A DNA stretch of 5,310 nucleotides from an uncultured Prevotellaceae bacterium (GTDB lineage Bacteria > Bacteroidota > Bacteroidia > Bacteroidales > Bacteroidaceae). Positions 1-5,310 of the stretch are shown here, piece by piece. Numbering within the stretch: position 1 is the stretch's first letter; each line of letters starts with the position of its first letter. Position numbers and translations under genes: made by a program. The DNA lies in the NCBI GenBank assembly GCA_945486445.1, contig CALYTD010000100.1:1-5310 (forward strand), in the 5' to 3' direction. The notes beneath the pieces are model-generated. The model made no database searches. It had not been told where the DNA came from and saw only the letters and a list, made by a program, of their open reading frames with translations.

Positions 1-1596
1 GAAAGCACCAAACTATTCTCTGCACAGGTGTGGGAACCAGAGAAAACTTACGTCTGGAAGAAGAAGACTTTTAAACCAAATACCGCACCATTGCTCATAT
101 ATGAGTGCCACATCGGTATGGGACAAGATGCCGAGAAGGTAGGAACATACACCGAGTTTAAGGAAAATGTGCTGCCGAGAGTAATTAAAGCAGGATACAA
201 CTGCATACAGATTATGGCGATACAAGAGCACCCTTACTACGGCTCCTTCGGCTATCATGTCAGTTCTTTCTTCGCTTCATCAAGCCGATTTGGTACCCCG
301 GAGGAGTTGAAAGAACTCATAGACACGGCTCATCAGAACGGCATAGCGGTGATAATGGACCTTGTTCACTCTCACGCCGTGAAGAACGAGAACGAGGGAT
401 TGGGCAACCTTGCAGGAGATCCAAACCAATATTTCTACCCAGGTGACCGCAGAGAGCATAACCAGTGGGACAGCCTTTGCTTCGATTATGGCAAGGATAA
501 CGTCATGCATTTCCTCCTTTCCAACTGTAAGTACTGGTTGGAGGAGTTCCATTTTGATGGTTTCCGCTTTGACGGCGTAACCTCAATGCTCTATTATAAC
601 CATGGTCTTGGAGTGGATTTCGGCGGTTATGGTGACTACTTCAATGGAGGACAGGATGACAACGCTATCTGTTACCTCACCCTTGCCAACCAAGTTATAC
701 ATGAGGTAAATAAAAATGCCATCACGATAGCAGAGGATATGTCAGGTATGCCGGGCCTCGCCGCCAAGTTCCAAGATGGTGGTTACGGCTTTGATTACCG
801 TCTCGCAATGGGTATTCCAGACTATTGGATAAAGACAATAAAGGAAGTTCGCGATGAGGATTGGAAGCCTTCAAGCATCTTTTGGGAAGTGAAAAACCGG
901 CGTTCAGATGAAAAGACGGTATCATATTGCGAGAGTCACGACCAGGCTTTGGTCGGAGACAAGACCATTATATTCCGCCTTATAGACGCAGATATGTACT
1001 GGCACTTCAAGAAGGGCGATGAAAACGGCGTCGTTCACAGAGGTATTGCGCTGCATAAGATGATAAGGCTTGTCACGGCTGCAAGCATAAACGGAGGCTA
1101 TCTCAACTTCATGGGCAACGAGTTTGGTCATCCTGAATGGATAGACTTCCCTCGTGAAGGTAACGGATGGAGTTATAAATACGCTCGCAGGCAGTGGAAT
1201 CTTGTTGATAACAAGGAACTTTGCTATCACTACCTTGGCGATTTCGACCGCAAGATGCTTGAAGTTATTAAGAGCCAGAAGAACTTTAACAAGACTCCAG
1301 TGCAGGAAATATGGCACAATGACGGTGATCAGGTGCTGGCATTTATGCGTGGTGACCTTGTGTTTGTGTTCAACTTCTCGCCTACACGTTCCTTTACAGA
1401 CTATGGATTCCTTGTTCCTACGGGGGCGTATGATGTCGTTCTCAATACGGATGCCGTTGAGTTTGGTGGCAATGGTCTTGCTGATGATTCAGTTATACAC
1501 CTCACCAACTACGATCCTTTGTATGTAGGAGACAAGAAGGAGTGGTTGAAGTTGTACCTACCAGCACGTTCTGCTGTGGTTCTCCGTAAGAACTAA
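1..1596 (+). CDS. glgB: 1,4-alpha-glucan (glycogen) branching enzyme, GH13_8 eukaryotic type, 5'-truncated by window edge
   Basis: This enzyme cuts alpha-1,4 glucan chains and rejoins the fragment in an alpha-1,6 linkage, making branch points in cytoplasmic glycogen. The frame is open from base 1, so the gene starts outside the window; the GTG at 28 is an internal valine codon, not a start. The visible 531 residues cover the catalytic barrel and the C-terminal beta domain (about 440-531). The N-terminal CBM48 region, probably 130-170 residues, is missing. All four GH13 signatures are seen (residues numbered from base 1): region I VIMDLVHSH (117-125, D120); region II GFRFDGV with nucleophile D191; region III ITIAEDMSG with acid/base E245; region IV SYCESHDQAL with D314. 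MGNEFGHPEW (371-380) and the FASSSRFGTPEEL stretch match the GH13_8 subfamily of animal and plant enzymes and Bacteroidota, not the GH13_9 type of E. coli. No key residue is missing. It probably leads the downstream genes in one transcript. Confidence 0.95.
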   Translation, partial: ESTKLFSAQVWEPEKTYVWKKKTFKPNTAPLLIYECHIGMGQDAEKVGTYTEFKENVLPRVIKAGYNCIQIMAIQEHPYYGSFGYHVSSFFASSSRFGTPEELKELIDTAHQNGIAVIMDLVHSHAVKNENEGLGNLAGDPNQYFYPGDRREHNQWDSLCFDYGKDNVMHFLLSNCKYWLEEFHFDGFRFDGVTSMLYYNHGLGVDFGGYGDYFNGGQDDNAICYLTLANQVIHEVNKNAITIAEDMSGMPGLAAKFQDGGYGFDYRLAMGIPDYWIKTIKEVRDEDWKPSSIFWEVKNRRSDEKTVSYCESHDQALVGDKTIIFRLIDADMYWHFKKGDENGVVHRGIALHKMIRLVTAASINGGYLNFMGNEFGHPEWIDFPREGNGWSYKYARRQWNLVDNKELCYHYLGDFDRKMLEVIKSQKNFNKTPVQEIWHNDGDQVLAFMRGDLVFVFNFSPTRSFTDYGFLVPTGAYDVVLNTDAVEFGGNGLADDSVIHLTNYDPLYVGDKKEWLKLYLPARSAVVLRKN

Positions 1597-1618
1597 CCAT
1601 CCAAATAAGATCATAACA

Positions 1619-2776
1619 ATGGTAAATGGGCCAAAAGATAGCACCACTACTGTACGGGTAGTGTGTGCTATCATTTTTGTAATTTTCGTCGTTTCATACG
1701 TCTTCACGTTCCAGGGTGACCTTCTTGCCATGACGCAGAATGTGTGGGCAAAGGGGCAGACACACTATCATCGAGGTGTAGGAGTAGCAATTATAACGCT
1801 GCTTCTCTCGCTTATAGCGTTCCTTGTTGGTATGTTCACACGCTTACCACAACGTGCTTTCTCGTTGGTGTTCTTCCCTTCGTTCCTGCTTCTCGGCTTG
1901 TTGACGGCGGTAAGAGTATCTGGCGGCAGTGTTTACACTTCTTCTTCGTGGCTCATAGTGTCGCCGTTACTTCTTTTTGTGTATTTTTTTGTAGTGCGGC
2001 AGATAAGGCATTATCAGGCGTTTCTCACCCCATTGCGTGGCACTTCTTTCCTTTCACACCCGTGGTGGACCAATGTTCTGCTGTTAGTATGCATGATGAT
2101 TCTAACATATTCAATGGGTAACACTGACCGTACACTCCATACCCGTCTTGCGGTGGAGCGTTTTTGTCGTGAAGGACAATGGGATAAGGCTCTTGATACA
2201 GGTTTTCCTCAGTATGACAACGATTCTTCTCTTACCATGCTTCGTGCCCTTGCCCTTGCAAATACAGGCAACCTTGGTAACCGTCTCTTTGCTTATGACG
2301 TGATGGGAGGTGCCAGTTCCCTTTCGCCTCGGCCTGACCAGTCTGTCATCTTTCTCTTGGGTGATGACCGTTTGTTATGGAAAACTGTAGGAGTTGTACC
2401 CAGAGACGCGTCAGAACCATTTGTTACTTTCCTGGAGCGTGAGTTGCGACGTGGCACTGTCAACCCTGTTGCTAAGGATTATTTGCTCTGTTCCTATCTG
2501 CTTGAGCGTGATTTGCCTTCGTTTGTCAAGGCTCTTCCACGTTATTATGCTATTGGTGACTCGTTACCCACGCACTATGCTGAGGCCTATGTGCTGTATT
2601 GTGAGAAATATAAGGTAAGGGATACGCTTATGTCTCAGTCTCTTGTGGCTGATTATGCTGACTTCCTTGCTGTCATGCGGTCGCAGAAGTCCCCCGTCCT
2701 TCGTGATGCATCAACCCGTAAAACATACTTTGGTACCTACTGGTATTATTATTATAAAAGGAAGAAATTACTATAA
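1619..2776 (+). CDS. Multi-spanning membrane protein with helical-repeat C-terminal half, DUF6057-like, function unknown
   Basis: The function is unknown. The 385-residue protein has five hydrophobic segments in its first half (about 12-32, 53-73, 80-99, 109-127 and 150-166). A soluble region of about 215 residues follows. It reads as stacked helix pairs of TPR-like character: LAVERFCREGQWDKALD (178-193), SLTMLRALALANTGNLG (204-220), then YLLCSYLLERDLPSFVKALP around 290-307 and LPTHYAEAYVLYCEKY (316-331). The protein ends in an aromatic then basic tail, YWYYYYKRKK (374-383). This layout recalls the DUF6057 family of Bacteroidota, a match made from memory and only moderately sure. Members I recall are longer, so this may be a short form. 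The ATG lies 22 nt after the branching enzyme stop, in an A/T-rich leader without a Shine-Dalgarno sequence, and the stop is 3 nt before the reductase start. Codon use looks like that of the neighbours. The topology suggests a membrane anchor presenting a protein-binding domain, which is inference. Confidence 0.9.
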   Translation: MVNGPKDSTTTVRVVCAIIFVIFVVSYVFTFQGDLLAMTQNVWAKGQTHYHRGVGVAIITLLLSLIAFLVGMFTRLPQRAFSLVFFPSFLLLGLLTAVRVSGGSVYTSSSWLIVSPLLLFVYFFVVRQIRHYQAFLTPLRGTSFLSHPWWTNVLLLVCMMILTYSMGNTDRTLHTRLAVERFCREGQWDKALDTGFPQYDNDSSLTMLRALALANTGNLGNRLFAYDVMGGASSLSPRPDQSVIFLLGDDRLLWKTVGVVPRDASEPFVTFLERELRRGTVNPVAKDYLLCSYLLERDLPSFVKALPRYYAIGDSLPTHYAEAYVLYCEKYKVRDTLMSQSLVADYADFLAVMRSQKSPVLRDASTRKTYFGTYWYYYYKRKKLL

Positions 2777-2779
2777 CCA

Positions 2780-3565
2780 ATGAATAAAAAGACACTGATT
2801 ATCACCGGCGGAAGTTCCGGTATAGGCAAAGCCACGGCCGCATTGTTCGCCGCACGCGGCTATAAGGTCTATGAACTGTCACGTCATGGTTCTGATGTTG
2901 ATGGCATAACCCACATTGACTGTGACGTTATACGTGCAGATGATTGTCGCATGGCAGTGGCAAGGGTTATTGATGAGGCTGGCCATATAGACGTAATGAT
3001 AAGCAATGCGGGCATGGGTATTTCTGGTCCGGTGGAGTTTACCTCCTCTGATGAGGCACACCGCCAGATGGAAGTTAACTTTTTCGGAGCGGTGAATATC
3101 ACTCAGGTCGTGCTGCCATATATGCGTCAGGCACGTGCGGGGCGTATAATCTTTGTCAGCAGTCTTGCTGCTGTGTTCTCCATACCGTTCCAGCCGTTCT
3201 ATTCTGCGTCCAAGTTTGCTGTCAATGGACTTGCTATGGCCTTGCGCAATGAGGTCCGTCCGTTTGGTATAAGTGTCAGTTGTCTGTTGCCGGGTGATGT
3301 AAAGACCGGTTTTACCGATTCCCGATGTAAGAGCGATATAGGCTCTGACGTATATAGAAATATGGATAAGGCCATCAGAACTATGGAGCGTGACGAGCGC
3401 AATGGCATATCTCCTGAGCGCATGGCGCGTAAACTTTTCTCTATGGCTGAGGCCTCACGCCCCAGCGCTTTTGGCACGGTGGGGGCTATGTATCATCTGT
3501 TTCTCTTCTTGAACAAGTTGCTTCCGGCTTCTTTCGTCTATCGTGTTGTCGGCAGAATGTATTAA
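2780..3565 (+). CDS. Classical short-chain dehydrogenase/reductase (SDR), 17-beta-HSD-like, NAD(P)H-dependent
   Basis: This is a Rossmann-fold oxidoreductase acting on a carbonyl or hydroxyl substrate that the sequence does not identify. All classical SDR motifs are in order over 261 residues, a normal length: cofactor loop TGGSSGIG (9-16), DV (49-50), NAG (76-78), and the catalytic tetrad N100, S128, Y141 and K145 (YSASK), with PG (171-172) and T176 after beta-6. Basic R35 follows the second strand, which suggests a preference for NADP(H). The wording from NAGMGISGPVE to PFYSASKFAVNGLAMALR is closest to the 17-beta-HSD-like group, whose bacterial members mostly have no known substrate. The last 30 residues (about 231-261) are hydrophobic and aromatic with scattered basic residues, so the enzyme may sit on the membrane surface and use a lipid-like substrate; this is inference. 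A 3-ketosphinganine reductase role is possible but unsupported. The start lies 3 nt after the previous stop, indicating translational coupling. Confidence 0.95.
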   Translation: MNKKTLIITGGSSGIGKATAALFAARGYKVYELSRHGSDVDGITHIDCDVIRADDCRMAVARVIDEAGHIDVMISNAGMGISGPVEFTSSDEAHRQMEVNFFGAVNITQVVLPYMRQARAGRIIFVSSLAAVFSIPFQPFYSASKFAVNGLAMALRNEVRPFGISVSCLLPGDVKTGFTDSRCKSDIGSDVYRNMDKAIRTMERDERNGISPERMARKLFSMAEASRPSAFGTVGAMYHLFLFLNKLLPASFVYRVVGRMY

Positions 3566-3569
3566 GGTC

Positions 3570-4709
3570 TTACAGTTTTTCTCCCAAATTTGCGAGGCGT
3601 TCCACCAGCACTTCCCTTGTAAGTTTTCTCATGTCTTCCGCTGGAAGATACTGTGCGGTTTCGCCTTTCTCATCGTGTACTACTTCTGCAAGGAAGTGTA
3701 TGCGTTGCAGGTCATATAACAAAGCATTTATATAACGCATGGGTAGCCCCGTGCGTTTTTTTATTTCCATGGCCGTAGGAGCCTTTTCTCCCGCCGTGAA
3801 ACGTTCTTCTACCTGTGTCATTATGCGCCATGACACCTCCACACGTGAGTTGAAACTGGCTTCCTGAGGTCTTATGCACAGAAAGTCCTCGGCGTTTTGT
3901 CGGCAGTATGAAATCTCTGCGCCAACGAGACATATTATCCATGATGTCTGCATCCACAGCAGAAAGAAGGGTAATATGGCGAAGGAACCGTATATGGCGT
4001 TATAGTTTGAAATCCATATCTGTGAGTTTATATACACCAGTTGGAACAGTTGCATTGATACGCCTGCTATAATTCCCGGTATAATTGCTGACCGCAGTTT
4101 CACTTTTGTGTTGGGCATGAAGAGGTAAAGGGCAGTGAATGCGGTGGATAGTATGACGTATGGTGACAGTTCCAGCAGCAGTGCCATCATCGGTCCTATC
4201 ACAATGACGTCGTGTACTTGGTGGTTTATTGCAGCCACCCATATTGACAGACCTGTGCTTACCACTATTACTATTGGTATAAGGAACAATAGTGCCATGT
4301 AGTCTGTTATGGTGCGGAATATGCTGCGCTGTCGTTTTACCTGCCAGATGTCGTTAAATGCTTTCTCAATGTTTGATATAAGCATCAGCACTGTCCACAA
4401 CATGAACAGCAATCCTATGCCGAGAAACACGCCTTTCTGTGTGTGTCTCAGGTAAGAGTTTGCAAAATCTATCAGTATTTCAGCCACTTCTGGTTGTGAG
4501 GCCAGTGTGCTTGTGAACCATTTTTCTATGTATATGGAGTATCCGAATCCCCTTGCTATTGCAAATACAACCGCCATTATCGGCACTATAGCAAGCAGTG
4601 AAGAGTATGTTAGGCTGCTTGCCGTGTCGAGTACTCGTTTCTGTGAGATGTCGGCCCATAGGGCCTGAAAGAATAGTTTGGAGGTGGTTGTCAGGTCTTT
4701 GATTCTCAT
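3570..4709 (-). CDS. YihY/BrkB-family (UPF0761) inner membrane protein with C-terminal winged-helix-like domain
   Basis: This is a membrane protein of the YihY/virulence factor BrkB family, whose molecular role is not established (early ribonuclease BN claims for E. coli YihY were withdrawn). Of 379 residues, about 34-265 hold six hydrophobic segments (near 34-54, 93-113, 138-160, 172-197, 207-228 and 242-265). Family signatures are ASSLTYSSLLAIVPIMAVVF (30-49), NIEKAFNDIWQV (113-124) and YGSFAILPFFLLWMQTSW (240-257). A soluble tail (about 285-379) looks like a winged helix, with PTAMEIKKRTGLPMRYINALLYDL at 311-334 as the helix-turn-helix. The start is fixed: reading upstream in frame there is no other start codon before a TAG at 4743-4745, so ATG 4707-4709 is the only choice. 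The N-terminus is therefore truly short; relatives I recall often have some 30-50 more residues. The gene begins about 19 nt after the RNase P RNA and has no visible promoter, so read-through from rnpB is likely. It converges on the SDR gene. Confidence 0.94.
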   Translation of the reverse strand: MRIKDLTTTSKLFFQALWADISQKRVLDTASSLTYSSLLAIVPIMAVVFAIARGFGYSIYIEKWFTSTLASQPEVAEILIDFANSYLRHTQKGVFLGIGLLFMLWTVLMLISNIEKAFNDIWQVKRQRSIFRTITDYMALLFLIPIVIVVSTGLSIWVAAINHQVHDVIVIGPMMALLLELSPYVILSTAFTALYLFMPNTKVKLRSAIIPGIIAGVSMQLFQLVYINSQIWISNYNAIYGSFAILPFFLLWMQTSWIICLVGAEISYCRQNAEDFLCIRPQEASFNSRVEVSWRIMTQVEERFTAGEKAPTAMEIKKRTGLPMRYINALLYDLQRIHFLAEVVHDEKGETAQYLPAEDMRKLTREVLVERLANLGEKL

Positions 4710-4728
4710 TGTTATAAAAAAAGAAAAA
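4710..4728 (-). terminator. T-rich tract after rnpB, possible weak terminator
   Basis: Directly after the 3' end of RNase P RNA the minus strand reads five T, a C, seven T, then ATAACA and the yihY start codon. A U tract following a GC-rich helix is what an intrinsic terminator needs. The only strong helix here is P1, however, whose two strands lie almost 400 nt apart, and no compact hairpin precedes the tract. It may stop transcription partly, mark the processing end of the RNA, or simply be the A/T-rich leader of yihY. Confidence 0.4.
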
Positions 4729-5141
4729 GGAAGGCAGTGCCCCTATAAGCCGGGTTCTGTGTCCCCATACCCCTTTTGTGGTGTATGTGGTGCCCTATCA
4801 TTTATCTACCCCGTATGTCACCATGCGGGTTTAGCCTTTCGGCTTAGCGTTCTACCCTCCATCGTGAGGTGTAACCTGTCGGGCGGGTAGCCCTGTCATG
4901 ACGATGGTTTACTTGAACTTGCAGCCTCCAGCAGGCACAGCCCGTCCGTCACCGGCCGGCTGGTGGTCTCTTACACCACCTTCTCACCCTTGCCTCCGTT
5001 GCGGGAGGCGGTTGTTTTCTTCTGCCTTACACCTACTGTCGCCAGTAGCTTGTAGTTTCGCAAGTGGAGCACCCTGTGCTGCCCGGACTTTCCTCTCGCA
5101 CCTGTTGCGGTGCCAGCGATAGAGCCAGAACACTGCCGTCC
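4729..5141 (-). ncRNA. rnpB: RNase P RNA, bacterial class A, Bacteroidota form
   Basis: This is the catalytic RNA of ribonuclease P, which removes 5' leaders from pre-tRNAs. Read on the minus strand it has the universal core: GGAAAGUCCGGGC (5081-5093, 5' strand of P4) and ACAGAACCCGGCUUAU (4745-4760, 3' strand of P4). AAGGGUGAGAAGG and GUAAGAGACCACC lie between them and match E. coli M1 RNA wording. The ends are set by P1, GGCAGUG (5131-5137) with CACUGCC (4733-4739), extended four positions with one mismatch, giving about 413 nt. Other helices seen are P2 (5118-5125 with 4792-4799, 8 bp with one wobble), a very short P3 (5109-5113 with 5098-5102, 6-nt loop), P12 (5004-5009 with 4992-4997), P15 (CCAUCGU with ACGAUGG) and a GAAA-capped hairpin. 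An extra helix lies between the 3' strands of P2 and P4 (see findings). End positions are uncertain by a few bases. Confidence 0.97.
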
Positions 5142-5151
5142 TAATTCTTTG

Positions 5152-5183
5152 CAAAAGTAATAAAAAAAACTTACCGGGCCAAA
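5152..5183 (-). promoter_or_regulatory. Bacteroidota primary-sigma promoter of rnpB
   Basis: On the minus strand a -33 box TTTG (5180-5183) and a -7 box TACTTTTG (5152-5159) are separated by exactly 20 bp. This fits the Bacteroidota consensus TTTG-N19-21-TAnnTTTG with no mismatch. The spacer includes a run of eight T. The predicted transcription start, a few bases past the -7 box at about 5145-5148, falls just before the P1 strand of RNase P RNA that ends at 5141. The site therefore has the right orientation and distance to drive rnpB. Confidence 0.85.
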
Positions 5184-5310
5184 CTTTTGCGTCTTTTTCC
5201 TTTATTTCTGTTTTACTTTCACTGTATGCTGGCCTGGTGTCCCCTTATCTTGTCCCCGGCCACAGCGTCATGCACACCGTATTATTGCCACCCCGAACCT
5301 TTTTTGCCAC
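5184..5310. other. Unassigned stretch upstream of the rnpB promoter
   Basis: No gene can be defended here. A T-rich run (5192-5220, + strand) lies next to the rnpB promoter. Two copies of TGTCCCC (5238-5244 and 5251-5257) sit 13 bp apart, flanked by GGCC on each side. Two frames are open at the right edge: a minus-strand one ending at a TAA (5245-5247) after 21 codons, and a plus-strand one from ATG 5226. Neither shows a recognisable motif. A neighbouring gene probably begins or ends just outside the window. Confidence 0.5.

Noticed and set aside
922..1528. Long reading frames on both strands inside the branching enzyme gene
   Set aside because: They overlap a gene with all four GH13 catalytic motifs intact and have no motifs of their own.
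28..1596. GTG at 28 as the start of a complete 522-residue branching enzyme
   Set aside because: The same frame is open to base 1 with family-like residues, and a start here would lack the whole N-terminal carbohydrate-binding region. The gene is cut by the window edge.
2879..3477. Minus-strand reading frames inside the SDR gene
   Set aside because: They are complementary shadows of a complete SDR with all catalytic residues; no promoter or motif supports them.
4678..5122. Two plus-strand reading frames of 70 and 74 codons
   Set aside because: They run antisense through RNase P RNA and the start of the YihY-family gene, have Cys/Pro/Ser-rich composition, and show no protein motif. The RNA signal is far stronger.
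5245..5310. Minus-strand open frame at the right edge, 21 codons before TAA, possibly the end of a neighbouring gene
   Set aside because: It is too short to judge; VAKKVRGGNNTVCMTLWPGTR-like wording matches no family I recognise, and an equally open plus-strand frame competes with it.
5226..5310. Plus-strand open frame from ATG 5226 to the window end
   Set aside because: It is 28 codons, rich in Cys and Pro, with no promoter box in front and no recognisable signal peptide or motif.
1..5310. CRISPR array, insertion sequence, tRNA, phage or toxin-antitoxin genes
   Set aside because: I searched by eye for regularly spaced repeats, terminal inverted repeats, tRNA arms and relevant protein motifs on both strands and saw none.

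Overview
The window reads as a piece of a Bacteroidota chromosome, most like Prevotella or a close relative. Three things point there. The RNase P RNA gene is preceded by a textbook Bacteroidota promoter (TTTG, 20 bp, TACTTTTG). No start codon has a Shine-Dalgarno sequence, only A/T-rich leaders. The protein set (eukaryote-type glycogen branching enzyme, a DUF6057-like membrane protein, a BrkB/YihY membrane protein) is familiar from that phylum. The genus is inferred from general sequence character and was not tested.

Left half (1-3565, + strand): a branching enzyme cut by the window edge, then a five-helix membrane protein of unknown function, then a short-chain dehydrogenase/reductase. The gaps are 22 and 3 nt and no promoter is visible in them, so the three are probably co-transcribed. 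The last two are most likely translationally coupled. Nothing in the sequence shows that the membrane protein or the reductase works in glycogen metabolism.

Right half (3570-5183, - strand): the RNase P RNA gene (rnpB), with its promoter to the right, is followed after about 19 nt of mostly T by a YihY/BrkB-family membrane protein. That protein gene has no visible promoter of its own and converges on the reductase gene with a 4-nt gap. The last roughly 125 bases (5184-5310) hold no gene I can defend.

No CRISPR array, insertion sequence, tRNA, phage gene or defence gene is visible. I found no convincing undescribed system. The points most worth checking are the uncharacterised membrane protein, the rnpB-yihY arrangement, and an extra helix in the RNase P RNA.
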